From: Lachnoclostridium sp. An131
GTDB taxonomy: Bacteria; Bacillota; Clostridia; Lachnospirales; Lachnospiraceae
Reading direction: 5' to 3'
Assembly (NCBI RefSeq): GCF_002160825.1
Contig: NZ_NFLI01000005.1
Location: 147,057 to 211,056, forward strand
Length of the DNA: 64,000 nucleotides
In this document: in pieces, positions 17,344-27,500 of the stretch
Layout of the letters: every line of letters starts with the position of its first letter
How positions within the stretch are numbered: the stretch's first letter is position 1
Notes under the pieces: model-generated
The model's input: the letters and a program-made list of their open reading frames with translations, nothing else
What the model was told of the DNA's origin: nothing
Databases searched by the model: none
Program-made: the position numbers and the translations under genes

Positions 17344-18672
17344 ATGATGAACATACGAAATGCGAGAAAAAAACGGCAGCGCCTGACTGCGTTCCTGATG
17401 TTTTTCACGCTCTGTTTCCTGCTGCTTGGCCCGGTTTTCCGCTCACAGGCGGCAAGACCTACCGGAACGGTCAAGAATCCGATTCTGAATGTCCGTTCCT
17501 CAGCATCCACCAATTCATCCATCGTCTGCAAGCTCACCCAGGGCACCAAGGTGACTATCATTACGGAAACCACCGGAGACGACGGACTGAAGTGGTATGA
17601 CGTATTTTTCGCATACAATGGAGACGCGAAGGAAGGCTTTGTCCGCGCTGATCTGGTCAATGTATCCGGCTCGACTTCCGGAGGCTCCTCCGGCGGCTCG
17701 TCTTCCGCTTCCGGCACCAGATATGTGAAGCCCAGCGTAGCGATTGTCCGCACCTATGCATCCACAAACGCTGACATCCGTACAAGGCTGGAGAGAGGAA
17801 CCACGGTAAATATTATTTCTTCAAAGACAGGCTCCGATGACGGGCGTACCTGGTACAAGGTTTCCTTTACACAGAACGGAAACACTGTGGAAGGCTATAT
17901 CCGCGGCGATCTGCTCGTCGAATCGAATCCCGGCGGCGGTTCCTCCGGAAGCACAGATGTATCCGGCACCCGGTATGTAAACGGCAGCGTCGTACGCGTC
18001 AGAACCTATGCATCCACGAACGCCGATATCCGTTCCCGCCTGAATAAGGGCACTACGGTGAGCCTGATCTCCTCCAAGACAGGCGATGACGGCCGGCTCT
18101 GGTACAAAGTATCCTATTCTGACAACGGGTACCAGATGAACGGCTATATCCGCAGCGATCTGCTCTCCGAGACAAATCCCGGCGGCAGCTCCTCCGGAAG
18201 CTCCTCTTCTAATACTCCGGCCTCTATCCGGCCTGCAGTAGCAAATATCCGGACCTGGGCCTCCACAAACGGAGACATCCGTTCCAAGCTGTCCCAGGGA
18301 ACCGGCGTCACAATCATCGGTGAGACGACCGGACGCGACGACGGAAGGAAATGGTACAAGATTTCCTATACCTTCGGAGGCGTTTCCATGGAAGGCTACA
18401 TCCGCGGCGATCTGCTGAATGTGGGAAGCACGGGCACCACTTCCGGCAGCGCTTCCTCCGGAAGCTCCTCTTCCGGCAATTCTTCCGCGGTAGCTCAGGT
18501 GAGAACCTACGCGTCGCCTTACGCAGACATCCGTGCAACGCTGGAAAACGGAACTAAGGTATCGATCCTCAAGCGGGTAACCGGAGAGGACGGCCAGGAA
18601 TGGACCAAGATTTCCTTTACACAGAATGGAAATGAGCTGGAAGGCTATGTTCCCTCCTCTCTGCTGAAATAG
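17344..18672 (+). CDS. Secreted protein with five bacterial SH3 repeats
   Basis: A 442-residue exported protein. A signal peptide covers about residues 1-36 (basic start, LMFFTLCFLLLGPVF, then RSQAA). Five SH3_3-type domains follow, each about 65-70 residues with the pattern (N/V)VR-(S/T)-ASTN-(S/D)I-KL-GT-V-I-TTG-DG-WYK-F-GYIR-DLL, joined by linkers of Gly and Ser. There is no catalytic domain, sortase motif or C-terminal membrane helix. Such domains usually bind peptidoglycan, so a wall-bound role is likely but inferred. The ATG follows GGGAGG. Confidence 0.85.
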   Translation: MMNIRNARKKRQRLTAFLMFFTLCFLLLGPVFRSQAARPTGTVKNPILNVRSSASTNSSIVCKLTQGTKVTIITETTGDDGLKWYDVFFAYNGDAKEGFVRADLVNVSGSTSGGSSGGSSSASGTRYVKPSVAIVRTYASTNADIRTRLERGTTVNIISSKTGSDDGRTWYKVSFTQNGNTVEGYIRGDLLVESNPGGGSSGSTDVSGTRYVNGSVVRVRTYASTNADIRSRLNKGTTVSLISSKTGDDGRLWYKVSYSDNGYQMNGYIRSDLLSETNPGGSSSGSSSSNTPASIRPAVANIRTWASTNGDIRSKLSQGTGVTIIGETTGRDDGRKWYKISYTFGGVSMEGYIRGDLLNVGSTGTTSGSASSGSSSSGNSSAVAQVRTYASPYADIRATLENGTKVSILKRVTGEDGQEWTKISFTQNGNELEGYVPSSLLK

Positions 18673-18703
18673 AATGAAAAACAGGCATTCTTACTCACAA
18701 GAA

Positions 18704-18740
18704 GGCCGGCGGGACGTTATCCCGCCGGCCTGTGTTTTCT
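18704..18740. terminator. Terminator between SH3 protein and ABC permease genes
   Basis: An 11-bp stem GGCCGGCGGGA / TCCCGCCGGCC with a 5-base loop, followed on the plus strand by TGTGTTTTCTTT. The convergent permease gene ends next to it. Confidence 0.75.
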
Positions 18741-21008
18741 TTAAAACGTCTCCTCCCTCAGCGCCTCCGCCAGATTCATCCGCATCAGCTTCCTGCCGCC
18801 CAGATAATAGGCCAGGCCCACAAACGCAAGGAGCGCCAGCGCGAAGGCCAGTATGGGCAGTACCGGAGCTCTCGGAAGCAGCAGCGCCGGGTCGAGATAG
18901 GCCGCTTTCATAAACAGCCAGGAAATCAGGATAAGCAGCGGCACGCTTATGAGCACAGGCCGGCCTGCGAGCACAAGGGCTTCTACAAAAAACATCTTCC
19001 AGATCTCTCCCGGCGTCATGCCGACAGACAGGTACCGGGCCGCCTCCCGCCTGCGCAGGCGGGCAAAGCTCAGAGTATTGGAAAATACACTGCCCACGCC
19101 GATGACCGCAAGCAGGATACAGAAGCCCCCGAGCACTGTTTGAATCGCTCCATTGGCTGCGTCGCTGGCATTTCTGTCTTCGATTCTGTTTTCTGTCTCT
19201 ATCACATAGCGATCTCCCGCTGTCTGAACAAGGGCTGCCTCCAGGCTGTCCAGCTCCGCAAGCGAGGGGCCCTCCCCTTCAGGAATCTCTGTATAAGCAT
19301 TTCCTGCGTGATCTCCGGCCAGAACCCGGATGCAGATATTCTCCTCCGTCCCGCCTATCTGTCCGCTGACAGTTCTCCACAGGGACACAGGCAGAACATG
19401 TATCATCTCATAATAATCCAGGGTCTGGTACTCTTCCCGCATCACCGGAAGCTCCTGGACATATCCCAGCACCGGGATTTCCTCCGCCACGCTCTCTTCG
19501 CCGGAGCGCCGGAGAACTGCAGTCTCCCGGGCTTCCTCAAGATAGGGAAAATAAGTCCTTTTGCGGAAATTCGGATCCGTGTCATCCCGGACCTGATTCA
19601 GTATCACCGCGCCGTCCAGGCTCTGCTCCACACCGGCATGTCCGCAGTACTCCAGAAAGCTTTCGTCATCCAGGATATAGACGACCGCATTTACCAGCCA
19701 GCCTCCGTCTGTCTCTATCACATACTGTTCCGGAGCTCCTTCGAAGCCTCCGGCTTCCAGAAATTCCGCGCTCAGCTCCTCCTCTGTCACGAGCCTCTTT
19801 GCCGCCGCCCTCTGGTAAACCAGGGCGTCCCGCACACCCGGCAGGCTCTTAATGGTTTCCGTATCCTCAAACTCCTGAATATCCGTATCCTTCACCTCAG
19901 CCATCACGTCCCAGGCATTCAGGAAGGCGTCAAAATAAGTGATATCTGTATTGAGCGTCATAATTGCGAACAGGCACTGCACAAAGCCAAAGGCCAGAAA
20001 GGACAGCGTCAGGGATACCGCAGCCGTGCGCAGAGCCTTCCTCTGGGCTTTCAGCGAATTTCCCGCAAGCTCTCCTTCCACACCAAACAGGAGACGCAGA
20101 ATATGGGAATTCCTCCGGCGCTTCAATCCCTTCTCTTCCGTGCCGCGGACAGCCTCCAGCGGTGTGATGCGGCTGAGGCGTCCAGCCGGCATCCAGGCAG
20201 AGATAAGCACTGTCACCAGTGTACACAGAAGGATCAGCACGAAAATCCATGGCGGACAGGAGAACGGCACCTCCATGCGTCCCTCTATCACCCCGTCTGC
20301 AAAAGCATCTGTCCAGGCCGTCAGGCAGGCACTGCCCAGAGTTCCAAGTATGATTCCAACTGCAATGGGCAGCGCGCTCAAAGCAATTGCTTCCTTCAGA
20401 AGGAGGCCGCGTATCTGCCTGGGCGTGGCTCCGACACTGGAGAGTATGCCCAGCTCCCGGACCCTGTCGTTCATAAAGACTGCATAGGCATGATGAATCA
20501 TCAGGATCAGCGAAAAGCAGGAAATCACTCCCGCCGCCGCAAAAACCATCAGGACTGCAAATGCGTCAGAGGAATCCGGGTTATCTGGATTCACCACAAA
20601 ATACAGGTTCAGCAGCGCTTCGTGATAAGAGATATTTTCCTCCCTCAGGCCTGCGAGAGCCGCAATACGGGGAAGGTCCTCATAGGTCGAGGACACGTCC
20701 TTTAAAAGGATATCCACTGCCGTCTCTCCATCCTCTGACTCCTCCTCATTGATCCAGGCGCTCTCCACATTGGCGCTGTTTTGAATCAGCTCCAGCTCTT
20801 CCCCGCCGATCTCTCCTGTCAGGCGGGCATGATAATTCCCATCCTCCGTCTGATATCTCACCACATCATAATGCCAGACGTTATAGAGTGTACAGCACAA
20901 AAGCGACAAAAAGCACGCTGAGACAAGGGCCGCGATCATGACAGAAAGACCGGATCCCCTGTTTCCCCTGATATGATTTCGAATATAGTCCTTCCACATA
21001 TCTCTCAC
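18741..21008 (-). CDS. FtsX-like ABC transporter permease
   Basis: A 755-residue permease with an N-terminal helix (about 18-42), a first group of three helices (about 230-355, GILSSVGATPRQIRGLLLKEA between them), a fourth helix near 425, a large extracellular region (about 445-620) and three C-terminal helices with the matching signature LSVGMTPGEIWKMFFVEALVL. Two FtsX domains are therefore present. It partners the ATPase encoded immediately upstream (4-bp overlap) and lies in an operon with a histidine kinase and response regulator. Such modules commonly sense and resist peptide antibiotics or cell-envelope stress; the actual substrate is unknown. Confidence 0.88.
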   Translation of the reverse strand: MRDMWKDYIRNHIRGNRGSGLSVMIAALVSACFLSLLCCTLYNVWHYDVVRYQTEDGNYHARLTGEIGGEELELIQNSANVESAWINEEESEDGETAVDILLKDVSSTYEDLPRIAALAGLREENISYHEALLNLYFVVNPDNPDSSDAFAVLMVFAAAGVISCFSLILMIHHAYAVFMNDRVRELGILSSVGATPRQIRGLLLKEAIALSALPIAVGIILGTLGSACLTAWTDAFADGVIEGRMEVPFSCPPWIFVLILLCTLVTVLISAWMPAGRLSRITPLEAVRGTEEKGLKRRRNSHILRLLFGVEGELAGNSLKAQRKALRTAAVSLTLSFLAFGFVQCLFAIMTLNTDITYFDAFLNAWDVMAEVKDTDIQEFEDTETIKSLPGVRDALVYQRAAAKRLVTEEELSAEFLEAGGFEGAPEQYVIETDGGWLVNAVVYILDDESFLEYCGHAGVEQSLDGAVILNQVRDDTDPNFRKRTYFPYLEEARETAVLRRSGEESVAEEIPVLGYVQELPVMREEYQTLDYYEMIHVLPVSLWRTVSGQIGGTEENICIRVLAGDHAGNAYTEIPEGEGPSLAELDSLEAALVQTAGDRYVIETENRIEDRNASDAANGAIQTVLGGFCILLAVIGVGSVFSNTLSFARLRRREAARYLSVGMTPGEIWKMFFVEALVLAGRPVLISVPLLILISWLFMKAAYLDPALLLPRAPVLPILAFALALLAFVGLAYYLGGRKLMRMNLAEALREETF

Positions 21009-21685
21009 CCCCGTTTCCGGTCGCTTACGATACGTCCATCCTCAAGGGTGACGATACGATCCGCCTCAAGCGCGATTTTCTCGTCATGCGTAATCAGAAG
21101 AATCGTCTGATTCAGGTTCCGGTTGGAAAGCTTAAGCAGATCCGCAATCTCCTCTGAATTTCTCCGATCCAGGTTGCCTGTCGGCTCATCTGCCAGCAGA
21201 ATAGCCGGGCGGTACATCAGGGCCCTGGCGACAGCGGCGCGCTGCTGCTGGCCTCCTGAGAGCTGTCCGGGCAGAGCCTCCAGCCTGTCACTGATGCCAA
21301 GGGTCTCCACGACCCTGTCAAAAAATTCCTGATTCGGCTTTCTTTTATCCAGAGCCAGGGGCATCAGGATATTCTTCCGGACTGTCAGCGTCGGAATCAA
21401 ATTAAAAAACTGATAGACAATTCCCACCTTTCTGCGGCGGAACAGCGCCGCCTGCGCAGGCTTCATTGAGGTGATGTCTGTCCCCTCCACATAGACCCTT
21501 CCCTCCGTAGGCTTATCCACGCTTCCCAGTATGTGAAGCAGCGTAGATTTTCCTGAACCGGAGGCCCCCATCACTGCCGTAAATTCCCCTTTTTCCATCG
21601 AAAAATCGATTCCATCCAGAGCCTTCACCTGATTTTCACCGGAACCGTATATCTTCCTCAGGCCTTCGCACCTTAATATTTCCAC
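21005..21685 (-). CDS. ABC transporter ATP-binding protein (MacB/LolD/BceA type)
   Basis: A 226-residue ATPase with Walker [10 protein letters not shown], the Q-loop [11 protein letters not shown], signature LSGGQQQR, Walker [13 protein letters not shown] and the switch His in ITHDE. I place the start at the GTG ending at 21685 (VEILRCEGL) because GGAGGAG precedes it; the open frame goes 28 codons further upstream with no similarity to the family. It overlaps the permease gene by 4 bp and follows the histidine kinase gene. Confidence 0.9.
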   Translation of the reverse strand: MEILRCEGLRKIYGSGENQVKALDGIDFSMEKGEFTAVMGASGSGKSTLLHILGSVDKPTEGRVYVEGTDITSMKPAQAALFRRRKVGIVYQFFNLIPTLTVRKNILMPLALDKRKPNQEFFDRVVETLGISDRLEALPGQLSGGQQQRAAVARALMYRPAILLADEPTGNLDRRNSEEIADLLKLSNRNLNQTILLITHDEKIALEADRIVTLEDGRIVSDRKRG

Positions 21686-21787
21686 GGTATCTCCTCCTTC
21701 TTCCGCTTCCTTTTCCGCTGCTGGGCCTCCTTGCCATGAAAGGCTTTCACAGGATTCCTGCAGCATCATAAGATAAGAATAGCAGAG

Positions 21788-23011
21788 CTAAGTGACAGTT
21801 CGGTGACTGGGGCCTGAATGCCGTGGGTAGATACGGATTTCAAAGCAGGCTCCGCCCTCTGGAAGATTTCTGGCCGTGACACTGCCATTCTGCATCCTGA
21901 AAATAGACTGTGCGAGCGCAAGCCCTATGCCGACGCCATTTTGCGACGCATTTTTTCCCCGGTAAAACCGCTCAAAGAGATGAGGCAGATCCTCCGAGTC
22001 AAACCCCGGTCCCTGATCCCGGATCTGAATTTCTGTATACAGAGGATTGGAAGCGTAATCGCAAAAGACGGTTCCTCCCTCTGGGGAATGTTCCATGCAG
22101 TTTTTCAGCAAATTCATCAACGCCTCCATACTCCATTCCATATCTCCCTTAAATTCTACGCAGCCTCTGTCTGGAAGCTCCAGCCGGACTCCGGTTTCCT
22201 CAAAAAGCTCCTGAAGATTTTCTGCCGCCAGGCTTAAAACCGTATATACATCCACCGCCGAAGACTTCAGCTCCAGAGCGCCGGCGTCTATCCTGGAAAG
22301 CGTCAGCAGGGCTTCCTCCAGCCGGTTCAGGCGCTCAGCCTGCCTCCTGACAGGCTGAATATAGGGATTCGGCGCATTGCTTTCCATCAGCTGCAGAGAC
22401 AGGTCTGCCGCCGTCAGCGGCGTCTTGAGCTGATGGGCGATATTCGCCAGGTTTTCCGCATAGCTCTTTTTCGCCTTCAGCGCCGCCTCTCTGGTGGCAT
22501 ACAGATTTGTGACCGTCTTATAAATCTCGTCCTGAAGCCCCGAGTATTCGTCCTCCCTTTCCTGCACCAGCGTTCCCGGCGCGCCTGTGTTGACCTGTTC
22601 CAGATAACAGGTCAGGCCTTCAAGCCTTACTCTCTTCCGCTTCGCAGCGAGACTGCCGCACATCAGAGACACTGCAAGCGTCAAAATCACCGCTGCTGCA
22701 GTGAAGGCAGACATATCTCCCGCCACACTTCCGCCAAAATCCCGGCTTTCATAGCCATACCGGGTAAAAAGCGCTTCTGCCTGAGCCAGCGTCTCCTGCG
22801 CAGGCTTCTCCTGAAATTCTTTCAGCGAAGCCAGCAGCTCCTCCTCCAGCTCCGGATGATTTCCCAGGACAGTTCCGCAGAAGGCCGCCACCTGCTCATA
22901 GGAAGCTCTCTGGTACCGTCTCTGCCACAGACCGGACAGAAGCAGAAGACCTGCCAGTGAAATCAGGAGAGGGAAATAAAACAGAAGCCGTTGTTTCATG
23001 TTCTCTGTCAT
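21788..23011 (-). CDS. Sensor histidine kinase
   Basis: A 407-residue membrane kinase. Helices at about residues 8-28 and 105-127 enclose an extracytoplasmic region of about 75 residues that is mostly helical and charged. The phospho-acceptor box is NIAHQLKTPLTAADL; the N box (NLLKNCMEHSPEGG), G1 (RDQGPGF) and G2 (GVGIGLALA) are intact, and the F box reads LFERFYR. The start overlaps the regulator stop by 4 bp. Its larger extracellular loop differs from the very small loop of classical BceS sensors. Confidence 0.9.
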   Translation of the reverse strand: MTENMKQRLLFYFPLLISLAGLLLLSGLWQRRYQRASYEQVAAFCGTVLGNHPELEEELLASLKEFQEKPAQETLAQAEALFTRYGYESRDFGGSVAGDMSAFTAAAVILTLAVSLMCGSLAAKRKRVRLEGLTCYLEQVNTGAPGTLVQEREDEYSGLQDEIYKTVTNLYATREAALKAKKSYAENLANIAHQLKTPLTAADLSLQLMESNAPNPYIQPVRRQAERLNRLEEALLTLSRIDAGALELKSSAVDVYTVLSLAAENLQELFEETGVRLELPDRGCVEFKGDMEWSMEALMNLLKNCMEHSPEGGTVFCDYASNPLYTEIQIRDQGPGFDSEDLPHLFERFYRGKNASQNGVGIGLALAQSIFRMQNGSVTARNLPEGGACFEIRIYPRHSGPSHRTVT

Positions 23012-23688
23012 AAGATGTCCTCCAGTCTGTATCCAAAGCTCCGGACCGTTTTAAGTGAGGCGGGATTTCCAAGCTTTTCACGCAGGCGCTTCATCGTGAC
23101 CGTCAATGTATTGTCATTCACAAAGCTTCCGCTGCTGTCCCAGATCTGCTCAAGAAGCCGGGCGCGTGTCATAGTCCTCCCTTTATTCTCCATCAGGATC
23201 TGAAACAGCTGGTATTCCGGCTGGCTTAAGCTGATTTCTCTGGAGCCCCGGAACACCGCCATCCTTTCCCGGTCCAGCGCCAGATCGCCGCAGCAAAGCC
23301 TTGCCGGCCTCCGCCCGCCTGTCCTCCGTAAGAGTGCCTGTATCCTGGAATACAGCACCTCCAGCTCAAAGGGCTTCACCACATAATCGTCCGCTCCGCT
23401 CTGAAAACCGGACACCACGTCCCTGGAGTCTCCCCGGACCGTAAGAAAGATGAGCGGAAGCTCCGGCTGCCTCTCCCGAATCCAGCGGCACAGAGCGTCG
23501 CCCCGGCCATCCGGCATATTCCAGTCCACCAGAGTCAAATCAGGCAGCTCCAGCAGCAGCTTCCTCCTGGCTGTCTCGATCCGGTCAAATACAGTGACCC
23601 GGCAGTTCTTCTGTTCCAGATATTCCTTTACCGCGCAGGCAATCGCCGCGTCGTCCTCCACATAATAAATATCAGGCATGGCTGGCAT
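23008..23688 (-). CDS. OmpR/PhoB family response regulator
   Basis: A 226-residue regulator with a receiver domain (phosphorylated Asp in LTLVDWNMPDG, acidic pair EDD, Thr in LTVRGD, Lys in VVKPFE) and a C-terminal winged helix (TRARLLEQIWDSSGSFVNDNTLTVTMKRLREKL). It is the first gene of the regulator-kinase-ATPase-permease operon. Two in-frame ATG codons are close (23688 and 23679). A promoter lies about 95 bases upstream. Confidence 0.92.
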   Translation of the reverse strand: MPAMPDIYYVEDDAAIACAVKEYLEQKNCRVTVFDRIETARRKLLLELPDLTLVDWNMPDGRGDALCRWIRERQPELPLIFLTVRGDSRDVVSGFQSGADDYVVKPFELEVLYSRIQALLRRTGGRRPARLCCGDLALDRERMAVFRGSREISLSQPEYQLFQILMENKGRTMTRARLLEQIWDSSGSFVNDNTLTVTMKRLREKLGNPASLKTVRSFGYRLEDIL

Positions 23689-23782
23689 TCTTCCCTTTCT
23701 TTCTCTATTTTGCGCCCTGCTTCGCCTGCACAGGCTTTCATTCCTTTACAGAATCAGCAAATGCGTCAGAGGTATTTTTTTC

Positions 23783-23811
23783 ATTGTACATGGAATTAAA
23801 AGCTGCTGCAA
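23783..23811 (-). promoter_or_regulatory. Promoter of the two-component/ABC operon
   Basis: On the minus strand TTGCAG, a 17-base spacer, then TACAAT. The rest of the 312-bp gap between the regulator gene and the XRE gene holds the XRE terminator and a short open stretch of coding-like composition ending near 23738 (see findings). Confidence 0.55.
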
Positions 23812-23906
23812 CCTTTCCCGGCTGGGAAGTGTTCTCAGGTATCAAATGCTCCATATGAATACCTAAGGCTTTAAAAGTTCCAGGCCGCCAGCACGCCAAA
23901 TAACCC

Positions 23907-23936
23907 AAAAACCAGGAGCCGTATCCGGCTCCTGGT
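23907..23936 (-). terminator. Terminator after the XRE regulator gene
   Basis: A 10-bp stem ACCAGGAGCC / GGCTCCTGGT with a 6-base loop; on the minus strand the stem is followed by TTTTGGGTTATTT. Confidence 0.8.
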
Positions 23937-24000
23937 CTGCTCATCGTGCGCCCGGCGGGACGCACGTTCTATTTCTTTATCATATTACACATTTCTACAG

Positions 24001-24342
24001 CTATTCTGAAAGATAGACCTGGAGAAGCTCTACCGCCTTTTTACGTCTCTTTTCGCTGCAGTTATCCAGATAAAACATAATGCTTTTTGTTTCCTTCGGA
24101 AGTTCATGTTCCTCTTCTTCCCCAAAAGCAATATAGTCCAGTGTAAGCCCCAGCGTACCGGCAATCCCGATCATTGTTTCCAGAGACATCCCGCAATAGC
24201 CGCGCTCAATATCCGCATAATACTTTTCTGCTTTTCCGATATATTCTGCCATCCTCTGCCTGCTGATGCCGAGCCTCTTCCTCTGATCGCTGATCCTTCG
24301 CCCAGCCGCGATTTTATCATAATACTGTCTATTCTGTTCCAT
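24001..24342 (-). CDS. XRE family helix-turn-helix regulator
   Basis: A 113-residue DNA-binding protein with one XRE-type helix-turn-helix at about residues 10-70 (GRRISDQRKRLGISRQRMAEYIG, ending LGLTLDYIAFG) and a short charged C-terminal tail. The ATG at 24342 follows AAGGAG; an upstream extension of the frame has no ribosome site. It lies downstream of the giant surface protein gene on the same strand, but a strong hairpin separates them, so it probably has its own promoter. Target unknown. Confidence 0.85.
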   Translation of the reverse strand: MEQNRQYYDKIAAGRRISDQRKRLGISRQRMAEYIGKAEKYYADIERGYCGMSLETMIGIAGTLGLTLDYIAFGEEEEHELPKETKSIMFYLDNCSEKRRKKAVELLQVYLSE

Positions 24343-24433
24343 AAAAATCTCCTTCTGATATCTTCCTGTCCTGTTTCTTTCTGCCGCAGGCCTGACGCCC
24401 GGCAAAAAAAACGGCTGTATGCTCCAGAAGTAA

Positions 24434-24468
24434 AATACGGCCGGGGAGGAGCCCTGCTCCTCCCCAGC
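24434..24468 (-). terminator. Terminator of the giant surface protein gene
   Basis: A stem GGGGAGGAGC / GCTCCTCCCC with a 3-base loop, extended by GGC/GCC; the minus strand continues GTATTTTACTT. It lies about 50 bp after the stop codon. Confidence 0.75.
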
Positions 24469-24517
24469 CGCCACAGACCCAAATCAGATCTGTACTCAGT
24501 TTCCGCTTATGCCAAGC

Positions 24518-27500
24518 TTATCTCTGTCTGCTTTTACGGAAATATACTACCAATGCTGCAGCGATAGCCAAAAGCGATACCGCTATAATACCCACAAACA
24601 ACGCTATCGGTGAGGAATCACCAGTCTGGGCTGACTGCACAGCCTGAACCGGAGCCGGCGACGAAGAGCCGCCTGAGCCCGACGATGAACCGCCGTCTGA
24701 AGTATCCTTTTCCGGTTCCTTATAGGTATTTGTAAATGCAATCGCCTTTCCGCCGTTGTCGATGGATGCGGTCAGATATCCCTTTCCGCTGTCCGCCACA
24801 TGGATCGTCACTGTATAAACCGTGCTGTCGTAGGTGACATTCTCGGCATTGCCCTTTTCCTCAGAAATCGTGTAGGTGTAAGAGCCCGGTGTGTCGAAGC
24901 TCAGATCTGCGAACTGGATTGCTCCAGTCTCGCTGTTGACTGCTTTCGATACCACATTGCCATTGCTGTCCTTCAGCAGGAAAATGAATTCTCCGGCTTT
25001 CAGCGTACGTCCGCTCAAGGTCTTGCTGGCTGCGAGGGTTACTCCCACTGTGCCCTGATAGCTGTACTCATTCTGGAATACGATGCTGTCAATCGGATTT
25101 CCATCTGTGTCTTTCACTGTCCATTCTGCCGAAAGGGTTCCGTCTCCGTTGTCTGTCACTTCCGCAGTCGCATAATATACAGAAGAATCATATACGACTC
25201 CGCCCAATTCTCCCGGAACTTCTCTAATCTGATACCGATAGTCTCCAGGAGCGCTAAACTCGATTCCGGTAAACGTCACGCTTCCATCGGCTGCGTTTTT
25301 CGCCTCAATCCGGGTGTCACCTGCATCCTGCATGATAAAGCTGAATTCGCCTTCGTTCATCGCACGTCCGCTCAGCTCTTTTCTGATCGTGACCGCCGCT
25401 TCGCCTGACGCGTCAGGATGTGTCGGATCCGTCGGATCTGTCGGTTTCACAGAATAGGTGTTAGTAAATGTGAACAGTATTCCATCGGTTCCTTCAGAAT
25501 CAATACTAATCGTTCCATTTCCATTGTCTGTCACAGTGACGGTGAAGGTCTTCGGCGTATCATTTGACACTCCCGGAACCTCTCCGGTCTCAGTCACAGT
25601 GTAGGTGAAGGTTCTTGTACGCTTCCCTGTCTCCGGATCTGTCACAATTCCAGATTTTCCGTTTTTAACTACCAGATCCTGTCCTGCTGCCTCTATTACC
25701 TCTGCTTCTGATTCTCCTGCAGTTCCATCTGTATCCGGCGTCTCTGCATCCGTTCCAGGCTCTTCTGTTTCAGGCACGTCTGTATCCGTTCCAGGCTCTT
25801 CCGTTTCAGGCAAATCAGTACCTGTTCCAGGTTCTTCCGTTTCAGGCACGTCTGTACCCGTTCCAGGCTCTTCCGTTTCAGGCAAATCAGTACCTGTTCC
25901 AGGTTCTTCCGTTTCAGGCACATCTGTACCCGTTCCAGGCTCTTCCGTTTCAGGCACGTCTGTACCTATTCCCGGTTCCTCTGCCTCCGGCGCATCTGTA
26001 CCTGTTCCCGGTTCTTCTGCTTCCGGTGCATCTACATCCGTTCCCGGTTCCTCCGCAGGATCTTCCGTTTCTTCTTCCGACGCATCAGAAGCGTCCCCGA
26101 AGACATTTTCCATTGTAAATTCGATGTCTCCGAAAGATACCGTTCCTGTTCTGTCATTCTTCGCCTCAGTGGAAGCCGGCATCGGAGCATCCGGATCATC
26201 GCTCGTTATCGTGAAGCTGAATTTTCCGGTAATGTCATCGGGAGTAAGATTATCAGCGTGCTCCAGCTTTTTCTCACCCTTTACCGGCAACGTAACTTTT
26301 GCAGCTTCTCCATAGGTATTACGGAATGTAAGCTCCGTTCCATCGCCAGGATATGTCACAGCAATGCTCAGAGTACCGTCTCCATTATCCGTCACTGTTA
26401 CCGTAATATTGAACGTATGGTCTACCGGTCTGATACCTTTGTCATCCAAGCCAATTGTGTCCTCGGCTACCGTATACTGATACGTGTAGGTATCCCTGCC
26501 ATCCACTACTGTATGTGTCGCGATACCGTTCTTGACGTCTTTCAGCATCTGAGTTATCTCATAACGGATATCTCCAAATGTGATGTTTCCGTCAGCATCA
26601 TTGGTGCCAGTTACAACTACGCTATCGTTCGCGTCGAATACCTGGAAGGTAAACTCTTTGTCAATCAGATCGCGGTTTTCCAGTACTTTCTTTGCTTCTA
26701 TACTGGTCTGGCCGCTGGCTCCAAGAGTACTCTCTGCGTTATAGCTGTTATCAAAGGTCACTACCGCAGGGCCATTATTCAATTCTGTATTTGTGCTGCA
26801 GGTATACTCTGTGCTCTGGCCTCCTGTGCTGACAGTCGTCGTAGCTGTCAGGGTTCCCTGTCCATCGCCACTTATTACAATCACTACTTCATATGACTTA
26901 GAGTCATAGGTGTAACCAGCCGCTCTGCTGTCCACTTCGGTAATGGTATAACGATAGGTTTTCCCTACATCGTCCTGCGTAAAGCTCATACCGGCAAACG
27001 GCCGCATTGTATCTGTACTGATGCCCGCTTCGTCATGAGTCTGGGCACTGTTCGTAAACGTCTTGGAAAGCCCGTCTTCGATACTGGCCTTCGCGGCAGA
27101 CGCCTCATCTATTGCAGTCAATGTAAATGTAAACTGTCCTTCTTCCAGATCGTGACCTGTCAGATTCTTTACTACGTTTAATCCGTCATTTAAATTATCC
27201 GGATCATCATAGTTCAGATCCATATCGTAAGCATTCGTGATCGTTTGATTATTGCCTTCCACAAATGCATCAAGCTGACCGTCATAATTCTCATCTGTTA
27301 CAAAAACTGTGATAGTCTTTGGCTGATTATCATAGGTCCAGCCCTCTACCTCCGTGGTCGTCGTTTCTGTTACTGTAAAGGTATAGGTTCCCCCAGCAGT
27401 AAACGTGAGATCACCAAAGCTTACTGTCTGACGTTCTTCCTTTCCAGTCAGATCTGAAGTTCTTACAGAAATACCAGCCTCTGGGAACTCTGCTGCAGTC

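Noticed and set aside
18732..20705. Long plus-strand open frame of 657 residues opposite the first ABC permease
   Set aside because: The permease on the other strand has clear FtsX domains, operon context and a 4-bp overlap; the plus-strand translation has no recognisable domain and no ribosome site.
25751..26052. 36-bp repeats as a CRISPR array
   Set aside because: Units are contiguous with no unique spacers and are in frame within a protein gene; no cas genes are present.
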